From: Periplaneta americana
Taxonomy: Eukaryota > Arthropoda > Insecta > Blattodea > Blattidae
DNA length: 64,000 nt
Reading direction: 5' to 3'
Assembly (NCBI RefSeq): GCF_040183065.1
Contig: NC_091131.1
Span: 11,366,300 to 11,430,299 of the forward strand
Below are positions 12,101 to 20,145 of the stretch, piece after piece. Every line of letters begins with the position of its first letter. Within the stretch, counting starts at the first letter, position 1. Under the pieces are notes generated by a model. The model saw only the letters and a list, made by a program, of their open reading frames with translations, had not been told where the DNA came from and ran no database searches. Position numbers and translations under genes: made by a program.

Positions 12101-15100
12101 CCCCCACTTTACAAAGGCTTTCGGAATGGTGCCTCTCGCTCCAAAGAAGAGACCGGTAACTGTGATTTTTTCAATGTTGTATTTCGCCAATAGGTACTGA
12201 ATCGTGGGCTTGTAGATTTTCTTTTTCCCTTCGTTCACTTCAGATGGTTGAGTGGCTGAGATATCAAATCTGATGAAAAAATCGTCTGCCCTCCACTGAG
12301 AGTGACCACAAGGATCCAGAATATAATAATATTTACTTACTTACTGGCTTTTAAGGAACCCGGAGGTTCATTGCCGCCCTCACATAACCCGCCATTGGTC
12401 CCTATCCTGAGCAAGATTAATCCAGTCTCTACCATCATATAGCAGAATATAATAATACAGTAATAAATTTATAAACAAAGTTGAAGATTAAATTAATATA
12501 GTGTTATTAACAAGTGAAATAAATATTAATTTAACTTAATGTATAAGTGATAATTTATTATTTGGAGAGAATATCTAAAGATTTTAATTAGAATAGAGTA
12601 AAGGCTGGTAATATTGTGATAGTTATTTTTGAGAAATTATTATAATTTTACTGAGTGAGAGAAGGACTGGTTTTGTGTATAAACTTGTCTACGAACATTC
12701 CCTTAATACATTGATGCAAAAAACTAATCTTCCTCTCACTCAGTAAAATTGTAATAAATTCTCAAAAATAACTATCACAATATTACCAACTTTTACCCTA
12801 TATCCACTTAATATAGAGGTCCTGTTTGAAATTACAAAGGGGAATGGAGGATGGAGGGGGATGAAACCTAAAATGCAGTTAATACTGGCTTTAAACTTCC
12901 ACCTTGATATCTAAATTTAAGTGTTTTTGTTTAAATTTAATTTAATCGAAGTAAATAGTTATTTAGACTCGGAAGTTTTGAAATGAAAGCATGGTTTAAC
13001 TCACATACAAAGTGCCAGAATTACATTTACGTTGTATGCTTGCTGGTGTCAATATTATTCACTGGCGTTTTATATTGGTACTCTTGTCTTGTGAACTGAA
13101 TGTTTTCCTAAAGAGAAGAATTTCCTTTGTTTATTATTCTCTGTGCAGCCTGGAGTTCAACTTTGATAAACTTTGGCTGTCTGCTGCAGATGTGACAACA
13201 TTGCCAGAACTTTAATTCATCTGCACTCCCGACAGAAAGTATTGGTATACCGGTATTACATTGTTTTCTTATAGGCAAGCTGGTCAAAACTTGCCTCCTC
13301 TGGAGTATCTGCTGGGGGAGACCCACATCCACGAGAAGCTGTGTGGTTTGACGTTACGAGTGTCTCCAGAAGCCTTCTTCCAGATTAACACCCTTGGTGC
13401 AGAAGTGCTGTACAGTGCAGTGGCAGAGTTGTCACAACCATCTGAGAGCACGACCCTCATCGACATCTGTTGTGGAACAGGCAGCATTGGTCTCAGCTTG
13501 GCCGGAGTGAGTTGATTGTTACGATTAAACTCTGGCTGGATGGAGCAGTGCCCCACACTACCCTTTACCTCCTCATTGTACAAAACATAACGAGAAAGTA
13601 ATGTAATTCAGGAAAAATCGATTTCGAGATTGTGATGGTAATATACGTTTTCAAGAATACTGAAAGAATGATTTTGTGTGCTCGTTAATATGTTTTCGCA
13701 GGATATCAACCGAGTTAAAATTTTGGAATGTTCCAAGCTTTCAACTGCTATCTCTGCAGCCATCTTCAGGGAAGTTGTGTCTGGACAGAAAGTCGTGGGT
13801 TATATAGATGTTAGGTTGTCTCAGGTGATACGGGACTGGTTGGCCGATCGGCCAATCCAGAGCCGGGAATTATCATTCCTCGTAAGCTCCGCCCCTCCCA
13901 GGATTCTTGTGTGAAGTTTGGCGGGCGACGAGTCCTATACCGCTGGTTGGAATCAGTTGCTGTCCTCGGTCTGTGATCTTCGTGACCTTGATTGTAAGAG
14001 GGCCTAAGCTGGTCCAAGAGCAGTGTCAATGCCTGACTGAGCTGTAGTCCACCGAGAACAGCAACCAGTTCCAACCGGTGGAACAGGACTCGTTGCCTGC
14101 CAAACTTCACACAAGAATCTTGGGAGGGGTGGAGCTTACGAGGAATGATAATTCCCGGCCCAGATTGGCCAATCCGCCAACCAATCCCGTATCACCTGAG
14201 ACAGCCTAACATCTATATAACCCACGACTTTCTGTCCAGACACAACTTCCCTGAAGATGGCTGCAGAGATAGCAGTTGAAAGCTTGGAACATTCCAAAAT
14301 TTTAACTCAGCTGATATCCCGTGAAAACATATTAGCGAACCAACGCCGAGAAAGCCTCAAATCATACATATTTTGTGTGCTGTTTTTTTGGCTGTATAGA
14401 AATTTATTGTGAATTATTGGATGGATTTTGTGCATATTTAGGATCTACAAGCTATTTAAACTGGAATAATGATATAAAGTGAACCATTATAGCCCAGAAA
14501 ATCGCTAAATTTAAGCAGGTGATCAAGTAATGGGGGGAAGTTGCGAGTTAGTACCTCATAATAGATTGAACTGACTATAGAATAGGTGCAAGACATCTGA
14601 TCATTATGAATGGAGAGCTGGAGACAGGAATAAGTGTCTGCAGAGTAGAGCTAAATGCATTGACCCACTTCTCTCCACTCATCCAACTGTGATGTAGTCC
14701 AGAGCTACGGATCTCTTGTGCTTACCCTACACTTTATCTGAGAGTCTCATGAAGGTAATTCGCAGGGAAGTTAATGTGGTGCAATGTATTTGTCATAAGA
14801 GTGACCATGAATTATGGGAGTAAAAGGGAAATGTGGCGAGGTAAACGAGTGTCTCGAGAAAATCTCCACATACTCGTCTTGTCTAGTATGAATTGTACTC
14901 GAACTTGCTGCTATTTAAACTTGGCTCTTCTGTATGGAAATCTTGTGCACTAGCTTGGTACGCTTTTGTTTACAGAAGTGCGGGCAGGTGTTGGGACTGG
15001 AGCTCCTGGCACAGGCTGTGGATGATGCCAAGGCCAACGCTGCAAACAATGGCATCACAAATTGCGACTTCTTTGTCGGCAAAGCAGAAGATATCCTGTC

Positions 15101-18100
15101 CTCTGTAATGAACAGAGCTGTGAAAGACGACATACTGGCAGTTGTCGACCCTCCTAGAGCAGGACTTCGTAAGTACTTCTGGGTTATCTATAGCATGCAA
15201 CACTGCAACTTCCAGCTTGCATTTTCTAAGTTCTACGGTGCGGGAATCTGTGACAGGTTAGTTTAGGTTTTCCGTATGCTTTGCAAGCAGTGGCGTATGC
15301 TGAACCTGGAGTTTGGGTGTTCTGTTAAAAATATATAGTTGGTCTATCTCGCACAATTATTATAGGCTTAAATGAAATATCGGGTCAACATTAACTGCCA
15401 TTTTTAATATATAATTTAGTATTGTTTATATTTAATAACTAGGCGGCGGATATTGATGACCTAAAAGTCTACTTAAAATGATCATTAAAATGCCCTTAAA
15501 CTAGTGGAAAAATAACATAAAATTAAAAGAAAATGACTTTTAAATATTATTCAAAGTACTCACACCACAACTTCTTAAAAATTAATCACCTTGTTTCAAT
15601 TACTGCCTTGCAAATGCCGGAGAAAGGAGGCAACTACAAATAACGTTATTCAAAATTGCATTATTTATGATCAAACAATAAGCATGGCCAGCAAAATAAC
15701 CTCTTTGAAGTTTCACAACCCGCTAACCATTCTACATTTTCATATTGTTCGCTTTTTGTTTTATATTGTTGCACTAAATTCGGAAGTAGCAGGGTAAGTC
15801 TACCCTTATTCACTATATGTAATTTCTCTTCTAGTGGGCGAGAAGAGAATGGCTTTTGCAAAAGATCTTTTACAGTGTACATTTCCAAGTGCTATTATCA
15901 TTAAATAAGTAATTTAAATTGTTTACCTGCGCTGGCACACAACTATGAACCCTAGTAAAACCTAAACATAGTAAATTCACTCACACAAACAGTAAACACA
16001 CACGTCAAACACAATATTTTGTAACGCTGTTGACAAGTTGAGCTCCCTGTATACAGGACGACCTGCGAGCTTGAGAGAAGCGAGTATCCCCACCATGCCA
16101 CCTTGCGCGCGCAGAGCATTATAGCCGTAACTATCAGCAGGGGATGTTCTTTTGTACGGACAGGACAACCAGACCAGACCTCATCCCGCTTCATCAGGCA
16201 GAGCATACGTTATAAAACGAAAGCCGTTCTGGGGATGGTGTGCACATTCAACCAGTAGGCATTTAAAATATTTAAATGGTAATAAATTAAAATTAGTCTT
16301 TAACTATATACGTCAACTTCTAATGAGATTATCACGCATTTAAATTGTGATAAATTAAAATTATTGTTGCATTATGTAAAACAACTTAAAATAAAAAATG
16401 AGATTACGGAATTTACAGGGTGTCCAGCGCATACCTTGAACATCCGCAATATACGCCCCTGCTTGCAAGTACGAATTTGTGACAGGTTAGGTTGGGTTAG
16501 TGTAGGCTTTTAGTATGCCTAGCATATACAAATCTGTAACAGGTTAAATTAGGTTAGTTTAGGCTTTTGGTATGCCTTGCATATACTAAGTGAAGTGAAA
16601 TGTACGTTTCGCGTTCATTTTGAAGTGTTCTGTCTCTTTATTTCATGTGTTAAATTATCACTTTTAGGTTACCTATGCCGATCAGTAGAAAACCTGTGCT
16701 TTCTATATTACATATAGCACTCCCAGTAAAATAGTGTCGTAACTCTAAAATTGTGATTTGTAAATATATGCTATTCCCTAGTAAAATACTAATGTGAAAA
16801 TATTTTAATAAATACATACCAAAACCTATGATAATTTACTATTTTATTATTTAAAAAAATTTAAATTAAATTATGGTTTATTTAACGACGCTCGCAACTG
16901 CAGAGGTTATATCAGCGTCACCGGTGTGCCAGAATTTTTGTCCTGCAGGAGTTCTTTTACATGCCAGTAAATCTGACATGAGCCTGTCGCATTTAAACAC
17001 ATTTAAATGCCATCGACCTGGGCCGGGATCGATCTCGCAACCTCGAGCACAGAAGGCCAGTGCTATACCGACCATGCTACCCAAGCCGATCACATTTTAT
17101 TATTAGAATTTCATACCTCCAACCAGTAAAACAGTGTTGGAAATTAATTACGAAAGTAATATGTGATTTTCGACTTACAACATTATTTTACTGGGAGTGC
17201 GATGTGTCCAGACCCAAGGTACAATGGGAATGAACTGGAAGTAGCTTCATGGTCGAGGGGATGGAACAGATGCAAGGGACATTGATCTCAGTTTTGCTAG
17301 TTTTAATTGAATGCCAATGGTACCAGTAATTATATTTGAGTAAATGTTCACAAAATTGCAGCATCATTACTAGACATATTTGTATTCATTACTTACTTAC
17401 AAATGGCTTTTCAGGAACCCAGAGGTTCATTGCCGCCCTCACATAAGCCTGCCATTGGTCCCTATCCTGAGCAAGATTAATCCAGTCTCTACCATCATAT
17501 CCCACCTCCCTCAAATCCATTTTAATATTACCGGTACCCCCGCATCTACATCTTGGCCTCCCTGAAGGTCTTCCAAATAACACTCTGTATGCATTTTTGG
17601 GTTCACCCATACATGCTACATGCCCTGCCATCTTAAACATCTGGATTTAATGTTCTTAATTATGTTACTTGAAGAATACAATGTGTGAAGTTCGTTATGT
17701 AATTTTCTCCATTCTCCTGTAACTTCATCCCTCTTAGCTCCAAATATTTTCCTAAGCTGTACCAATGGATACCATCCCATTGTGGAGTCCTGGGAAACGA
17801 GAATGCGGATGCTTTAGAAAAAAAGAGCAGCACCTCTACTTACAAACCTGTTACTAAATCTACGTATTGCTCTGTGAAAAGATTTATTAAATCTACATAC
17901 TTAGATTTCAACAAACAAAATTTGATAACACAATCTCAAGGGGAGAAATGGAACTCTCTGCATCATAATCCACAGTTAATTCCCGATTTACCACGAAAAT
18001 AGTCTGTCGCTGCATTTAGATTGGCAACAGGCCATGATTGTTTGGCCAAACACCTGCATAGAATTGGAATATATCAGTCCCCTAACTGCCCATTGTGCAA

Positions 18101-18411
18101 CTCACACCAAGAAATGGATTTGGAACACCTCAAAATCTGTGCTTCAGTGGCTGACCATGATAATATCTTTGAAAAATATTGGAATGCAAGAGGTCAAATG
18201 ACTTTATTGTCAAACGCCTGGAATTAGAAAACAACAACAACATATTTTCCTAAACACGTTATTCTCGATCATCCTTAACCTCTGTTTCTCTCTCGAAGTG
18301 AGAGTTCAAGTTTCACAACCATATAGAACAACCACTAATATAAATGTTTTATAAATTTTAATTTTCAGTTTTTTCGAGATTATAAAAGCTTTACCACTGA
18401 ATAATAATAGA

Positions 18412-18451
<40 letters not shown>

Positions 18452-18754
18452 GTTACAGATCAGAGAGCTGTAGTTCAGCTTCGTCGCACAGAGAAGCTCA
18501 ACAAACTTGTGTTCCTCTCCTGTGATCCAAAAGCCGCTGTGAAGAATTTCGTGGATCTTGGGCGCCCAACTTCAAAAACTTACCACGGTGCTCCCCTGGT
18601 GCCTGTGAGGGCAGTTCCAGTTGACATGTTCCCGCATACGTCCCACTGTGAGCTGGTCGTCTACTTTGAGAGGCTGGACCTGGACAGGATCTCAGAACCA
18701 ACACAAACCCTGCCGTGTCACAGTGACTCACCACAGGCAGAGACCACAACATGA
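1..18754 (+). CDS. TRMT2A: TRMT2A, tRNA (uracil-5-)-methyltransferase, 3' eight coding exons (partial)
   Basis: SAM-dependent methyltransferase of the TrmA/RumA family, known in animals to make 5-methyluridine at position 54 of cytosolic tRNA. Eight GT-AG exons can be joined in frame: 1-117, 4281-4448, 6928-7120, 8502-8629, 9795-10048, 13275-13506, 14976-15168, 18459-18754; together 1581 nt, 526 residues plus TGA. In this partial product an RRM remnant lies at residues 1-39, the family-specific central region at about 96-285, the SAM-binding motif DICCGTG at about 350-356, DPPRAGL at 422-428, the probable nucleophile Cys450 in SCDPKA, and the probable base Glu493 in HCELVV. All key residues are intact and no stop or frameshift occurs, so the gene looks functional. 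The N terminus and most of the RRM lie outside the window. Intron lengths (1.2-4.2 kb) are due to transposons. Assignment rests on recognition of the motifs and order; certainty is high. Confidence 0.95.
238..332 (+). mobile_element. LINE family B, 5'-truncated 3' end with 14-bp TSD
   Basis: About 95 bp matching the 3' end of the other family B copies (the sequence coding [23 protein letters not shown], a stop, then AAAACAACAACAAC). It is bounded by a perfect direct repeat ATATTTCTCTTTGT at 224-237 and 333-346, the signature of target-primed reverse transcription. It lies in TRMT2A intron 1. Confidence 0.85.
437..2395 (+). repeat. Tandem array, 17 copies of a 109-116 bp unit
   Basis: The core TCGAACCTCGATA (or one-base variants) recurs at 487, 601, 715, 830, 945, 1060, 1175, 1290, 1405, 1518, 1629, 1738, 1849, 1961, 2076, 2188 and 2304, giving spacings of 109-116 bp. 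Subgroups share indels: copies near 1405-1961 lack a few bases of the TTGTTGTATTGAG segment, and the first three units share a TATTATGCTTATG variant. The unit begins ACAGTCGAACCTCGATA, which resembles the terminal inverted repeat of pogo/Tigger elements, so the array may have grown from such an end (inference). Short ORFs through the array are a by-product of its low stop density and are not genes. Confidence 0.95.
2396..2924. other. Intronic sequence, no feature recognised
   Basis: AT-rich TRMT2A intron 1 between the tandem array and a SINE. I see no exon, repeat end or RNA structure here. Confidence 0.5.
2925..3170 (-). mobile_element. tRNA-derived SINE
   Basis: On the - strand the right end reads like a tRNA head (GTGGCAGAGTGGTCAGCCTC, then a B-box-like GGGTTCGAAC, around 3107-3162), followed by an unrelated body with GAAATCTCTCATTTCTCCTC. 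Boundaries are approximate and no TSD was found. Confidence 0.65.
3343..4198 (-). mobile_element. LINE family A (RTE-like), 5'-truncated copy with 13-bp TSD
   Basis: Codes on the - strand for the C-terminal part of a non-LTR reverse transcriptase, just downstream of the YADD box: residues such as ...[17 protein letters not shown]..., ...[10 protein letters not shown]... and the C-terminal ...[22 protein letters not shown]... ending RVP. The 264-codon frame is open, but the N-terminal endonuclease and catalytic RT motifs are missing, so this is a dead insertion, not a host gene. The 3' end is (AAGT)n. Flanked by the direct repeat TACTTTCTTTCTT at 3330-3342 and 4199-4211. The RTE-like label is from sequence style and the tetranucleotide 3' end; the clade was not tested. 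Confidence 0.9.
4281..4448 (+). CDS. TRMT2A: TRMT2A exon b (linker)
   Basis: Charged linker between the RRM and the methyltransferase part, starting [16 protein letters not shown] and ending [11 protein letters not shown], the PLW...PY.EQ motif known in animal TRMT2A. Acceptor TAAATAG|GTT, donor CAG|GTTAGT; both phase 0. Confidence 0.92.
4578..4833. mobile_element. Short TIR element (MITE-like)
   Basis: Inverted ends of roughly 35 bp: ATTGAAGGGTAC...ATCAAGGTCCAT on the left (4578-4612) and its near-perfect complement on the right (4797-4833). About 256 bp long with no coding capacity. I could not identify a TSD. Confidence 0.6.
4904..6230 (+). mobile_element. Mariner-like element, decayed, interrupted by a SINE
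   Basis: Imperfect terminal inverted repeats (left TGTTTTGAAAAGT..TGCCTC, right its complement ending AAAACAACCTAG) next to TA dinucleotides at 4902-4903 and 6231-6232. Inside, decayed coding sequence includes a [12 protein letters not shown] block near 5925-5960, corresponding to the SPDLAPSDY catalytic region of mariner transposases, and an N-terminal-like block around 5660-5780. Numerous stops. A SINE (4927-5481) is inserted close to the left end. Confidence 0.75.
4927..5481 (-). mobile_element. tRNA-derived SINE with 15-bp TSD, inside a mariner
   Basis: The - strand head at 5410-5480 is tRNA-like (GCAGAGTTAGCTCTGTGGTAG, then B box GGGTTCGATTCC); the 3' end is a (CATA)n-type tail at 4927-4940. 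The perfect repeat TTTTGAAAAGTAATG at 4912-4926 and 5482-5496 is mariner TIR sequence duplicated on insertion, so the SINE is younger than the mariner. Confidence 0.9.
6233..6895 (-). other. Unclassified repeat-like block, possibly a solo LTR
   Basis: Composition differs from its surroundings: the right part (6480-6895) is GC-richer. On the - strand it has a TATA-like AAATAAAAGGG near 6666-6676 and an AATAAA further on near 6288, the order expected in an LTR. No matching TSD, primer-binding site or second LTR was found, so this remains a suggestion. Confidence 0.3.
6928..7120 (+). CDS. TRMT2A: TRMT2A exon c
   Basis: Encodes [19 protein letters not shown]... to ...[19 protein letters not shown] is a strongly conserved family block at the start of the central domain. 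Acceptor TTACAG|ATA, donor TCG|GTATGT, phase 1. Confidence 0.95.
7121..7690. other. TRMT2A intron 3, left part
   Basis: No exon, repeat end or other feature recognised. Confidence 0.4.
7691..7957 (+). mobile_element. tRNA-derived SINE
   Basis: Head reads GTCTCCGTGGTCTGTTGGTCAG (A-box region) and GGGTTCGATTCCGG (B box, 7744-7757), followed by a non-tRNA body. In TRMT2A intron 3, same strand as the gene. Confidence 0.75.
8502..8629 (+). CDS. TRMT2A: TRMT2A exon d
   Basis: Encodes [18 protein letters not shown]...[16 protein letters not shown], the conserved G-x-R-L-G-x-Y and H-I-P blocks of the family. Phase 1 in, phase 0 out; donor AAG|GTAAAA. Confidence 0.95.
8955..9480 (-). mobile_element. 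LINE family C relic (RNase H region and C terminus)
   Basis: The - strand codes for a decayed RNase H C-terminal segment ([23 protein letters not shown]) and, with frameshifts, the C-terminal zinc-knuckle-like region ending [18 protein letters not shown]. It is the same family as the + strand relic at 23190-24150. In TRMT2A intron 4. Confidence 0.75.
9795..10048 (+). CDS. TRMT2A: TRMT2A exon e
   Basis: Encodes [29 protein letters not shown]...[13 protein letters not shown]...[10 protein letters not shown]; the [13 protein letters not shown] block is diagnostic of TRMT2 enzymes. Acceptor TTTTCAG|GTG, donor AAAAG|GTGCGT at 10049, phase 2. A mariner-like element begins only 15 bp after the donor. 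Confidence 0.95.
10064..10709 (+). mobile_element. Tc1/mariner-like element, internally deleted
   Basis: Imperfect TIRs of about 33 bp (left 10064-10097 containing CAAAAAGACGCAACACTTTT, right 10677-10709) flanked by TA (10062-10063 and 10710-10711). The surviving 3' coding part reads [19 protein letters not shown] and on to a stop, i.e. the catalytic C-terminal region of a DD(E/D) transposase; the N-terminal half is missing. In TRMT2A intron 5, same strand. Confidence 0.85.
10820..10930. repeat. Dispersed repeat, left member of an inverted pair
   Basis: Complementary with many substitutions to 12823-12925 (shared blocks TTAGATAT, AAGTTTAAA, CACCCC). Probably two copies of one transposon end in opposite orientation. 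Confidence 0.55.
11364..12091 (+). mobile_element. Tc1/mariner-like element, internally deleted
   Basis: About 28-30 bp TIRs, nearly perfect (AGGGTGCGTCAGAAAGAACG left from 11366, complement right ending 12091), with TA at 11362-11363 and 12092-12093. The interior has N-terminal helix-turn-helix-like transposase remnants ([19 protein letters not shown]...) and a C-terminal remnant ([15 protein letters not shown]), but the catalytic core between them is deleted. Confidence 0.88.
12332..12442 (-). mobile_element. LINE family A, 111-bp 3' fragment with 15-bp TSD
   Basis: Only the 3' terminal part (AAGT tail and the last coding residues). Flanked by CAGAATATAATAATA at 12317-12331 and 12443-12457. 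Confidence 0.88.
12598..12797. repeat. Inverted repeat, about 67-bp arms
   Basis: Left arm 12598-12664 and right arm 12730-12797 are complementary with few mismatches (block GTAATATTGTGATAGTTATT and its complement), separated by about 65 bp. Could be a small foldback element. Confidence 0.75.
12823..12925. repeat. Dispersed repeat, right member of an inverted pair
   Basis: Reverse-complement relative of 10820-10930, see there. Confidence 0.5.
13275..13506 (+). CDS. TRMT2A: TRMT2A exon f (SAM-binding motif)
   Basis: Encodes [20 protein letters not shown]...[10 protein letters not shown]...[24 protein letters not shown] and DICCGTG are the family signature upstream of, and in, the Rossmann-fold SAM site. 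Acceptor TTATAG|G, donor GGA|GTGAGT, phase 0 out. Confidence 0.96.
13683..14369. mobile_element. Foldback-type element with about 290-bp inverted arms
   Basis: Left arm about 13683-13975 and right arm about 14050-14341 are reverse complements over nearly their whole length (for example GTCTGGACAGAAAGTCGTGG and its complement), with a short spacer. A 12-bp direct repeat ATTTTGTGTGCT at 13671-13682 and 14370-14381 may be the TSD; if so, the left arm lacks about 30 bp that the right arm keeps (14342-14369). No ORF of note. In TRMT2A intron 6. Confidence 0.85.
14382..14975. other. TRMT2A intron 6, right part
   Basis: No feature recognised; ends in the acceptor TTGTTTACAG. Confidence 0.4.
14976..15168 (+). 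CDS. TRMT2A: TRMT2A exon g
   Basis: Encodes [25 protein letters not shown]...[19 protein letters not shown] is the acidic strand-2 motif that binds the SAM ribose, and DPPRAGL is the family motif near the active site. Phase 0 in, phase 1 out; donor CTTC|GTAAGT. Confidence 0.96.
15288..16461 (-). mobile_element. hAT element, internally deleted, with N-terminal TTF-type finger
   Basis: Short TIRs (CAGTGGCGTAT left, ATACGCCCCTG right) flanked by an 8-bp TSD with one mismatch (TTTGCAAG at 15280-15287, CTTGCAAG at 16462-16469). The - strand ORF 15661-15888 encodes [20 protein letters not shown]... [19 protein letters not shown], the TTF/BED-like zinc finger at the N terminus of Zaphod-type hAT transposases. 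The catalytic part is absent. In TRMT2A intron 7; it landed in a short tandem repeat with GACAGGTTAG units visible on both sides. Confidence 0.88.
16466..16592. repeat. Short tandem repeat split by the hAT element
   Basis: Units like ...AATCTGTAACAGGTTA...TAGGCTTTTGGTATGCCTTGCA occur about twice here and once more at 15236-15287, on the other side of the hAT insertion. Confidence 0.6.
16718..17199. mobile_element. MITE-like TIR element carrying a SINE
   Basis: Ends CACTCCCAGTAAAATAGTG (16718) and complement ending CTGGGAGTG (17199) match over about 25 bp with two differences. A SINE occupies the middle. No TSD recognised. Confidence 0.65.
16872..17097 (-). mobile_element. tRNA-derived SINE (same family as 54228-54445)
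   Basis: About 220 bp nearly identical to 54228-54445 (blocks TTTATTTAACGACGCTCGCA, GAGCCTGTCGCATTTAA). On the - strand the tRNA-like end is at the right, with a B-box-like GATCGATCCC around 17025-17035. Confidence 0.85.
17391..18415 (-). mobile_element. LINE family A copy split by a family B insertion
   Basis: 3' tail and last coding part at 17391-17755, resuming at 18242 with the next upstream coding sequence (region coding ...LREE...RVF...) until about 18415. The interruption is LINE B. Decayed, no long frame. It lies in TRMT2A intron 7 and ends directly at the (ATT)n tract next to the last exon. Confidence 0.85.
17756..18241 (+). mobile_element. LINE family B, longest copy (RNase H C-terminus), 12-bp TSD
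   Basis: Encodes [20 protein letters not shown] (RNase H, with the His and Asp of its catalytic C-terminal motif), then after one in-frame TAG the region [38 protein letters not shown] and a stop, followed by AAAACAACAACAAC. TSD ATATTTTCCTAA at 17744-17755 and 18242-18253. Confidence 0.92.
18414..18450 (+). repeat. (ATT)n microsatellite at the 3' splice site of the last TRMT2A exon
   Basis: About twelve ATT units ending 8 bp before the terminal exon (TATTGTTACAG|AT). The tract takes the place of an ordinary polypyrimidine tract. Confidence 0.95.
18459..18754 (+). CDS. TRMT2A: TRMT2A terminal exon (catalytic Cys and Glu)
   Basis: Encodes [58 protein letters not shown] and a divergent tail ending ETTT, TGA at 18752-18754. 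Cys in SCDPKA aligns with the nucleophile and Glu in HCEL with the general base of the TrmA family. Confidence 0.96.
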
Positions 18755-19080
18755 TAAGATAAAACTTAATTCCCTTATATGTATATACATATGCAGAATT
18801 TAAGAAGTTAAGTTTTACAAGCCAGACAGAAAATTATGTAAATTCTTTTCTTTACTGACTCTGGCTATGGGCCGGTGAAAATAACGAGAAAAAAAACATT
18901 TAAAAATGGAAATTTTGTTTTAACTCTAAAAAATAAAATGATGTTTCAGTTTTCTAAATCTGTGCTTATATTGGTCCACCACTCAGGACGAATGTAAAGA
19001 GACCAGATCTTGTGTGGCCTGCAGGACTTTAAACTGACACTCAGTTATATTATTATATATATTATTTTACATATGATATT
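18755..19080 (+). terminator. TRMT2A: TRMT2A 3' UTR with candidate poly(A) signal
   Basis: AATAAA at 18932-18937, 178 bp after the stop, is the first canonical signal. Transcript end not otherwise visible. Confidence 0.5.
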
Positions 19081-19086
19081 TCCATG

Positions 19087-19350
19087 CAGATATTCTGCGT
19101 CATCATACGATGAAAGAGTAATGGAACAGAGAAAAATTCTCTCCGGCACCGGGATTTGAACCTGGGTTTTTAGCTCTATGTGCTGATGCTTTATCCACTA
19201 AGCCACACCGGATACCCATCCCGGTGTCGGACAGAATCGTCTCAGTTTAAGTTCCAACTCTTGGGTTCCCTCTAGTGGCCGCCCTCTACACTACATCATA
19301 GATGTCTATGAACGTAGGACTAAAGTCCACATATGTGCTGAGGTGCACTC
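19087..19350 (-). mobile_element. tRNA-derived SINE, - strand arm of a head-to-head pair
   Basis: tRNA-like head on the - strand (GGTGTGGCTTAGTGGATAAAG ... GGTTCAAATCCCGG, 19146-19218). Truncated at 19350 compared with the + copy that follows. Same family at 62876-63636. Confidence 0.85.
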
Positions 19351-19355
19351 ATATG

Positions 19356-19690
19356 TACTTCAGTACATTAAAATGCGTGATTTAAAACAGCGCTTATTCC
19401 GTTGGATCCCAGCCAACTAGTCACTCACAACGAGTGCACCTCAGCACATGTGTGGACTTCAGTCCTACGTTCATAGACATCTATGACGTAGTGCAGAGGG
19501 CGGCCACTAGAGGAAACCCAAGAGTTGGAACTTAAACTGAGACGATTCTGTCTGACACTGGGATGGGTATCCGGTGTGGCTTAATGGATAAAGCATCAGC
19601 ACGCAGAGCTGAAAACCCGGGTTCAAATCCCGGTGCTGGAGAGAATTTTTCTCTGTTCCATTACTCTTTCATCATATGACACTCAGTTGT
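19356..19690 (+). mobile_element. tRNA-derived SINE, + strand arm of a head-to-head pair
   Basis: Reverse-complement copy of 19087-19350 plus its extra 3' part (GTGATTTAAAACAGCGCTTA, matching the 63.2 and 63.6 kb copies). tRNA-like head at 19570-19645 with GGTTCAAATCCCGG. Confidence 0.85.
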
Positions 19691-19712
19691 CATTTTGAGA
19701 GACTTTGTTCTT

Positions 19713-19966
19713 TTTTTTTTTTTTAGTAGGTTATTTTACGATGCTTATCAACATCTTAGGTTATTTAGCATCTGAGTAAGGTGAAAGTGATAATGTCAGT
19801 GAAATGAGTCCAGGGTCCAGCACCGAAAGTTACGCAGCATTTGCTCATATTGGGTTGAGGGAAAACCTCGGATAAAACCTCAACCAGGTAACTTGCCCCG
19901 ACCGGGAATTGAACCCGGGCCACCTGGTTTTGCGGCCAGACACGCTGTTACTCCACAGGTGTGGAC
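19713..19966 (-). mobile_element. tRNA-derived SINE with poly(A) tail and 11-bp TSD
   Basis: Poly(T) at 19711-19724 (poly(A) on -), B box GGGTTCAATTCCCGG at 19906-19920, TSD ACTTTGTTCTT at 19702-19712 and 19967-19977. Same family as the + copy at 33348-33607. Confidence 0.9.
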
Positions 19967-20145
19967 ACTTTGTTCTTAATTCTAACTTTTTTAATTTCTC
20001 AGTCAGTTCATATGTCGTGCTGTTACGTAGGAGAAAAATTTATGTGTAGACCTGTATAGGAAGGAAGGATATCGATAGTGTATATCATATACATGCTGTA
20101 CTTTGACACTCGTTTTCTCGATTTTCCAATTTTTAACATTTGGAA

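Noticed and set aside
13811..14110. 99-codon - strand ORF
   Set aside because: It lies across the arms of the foldback element.
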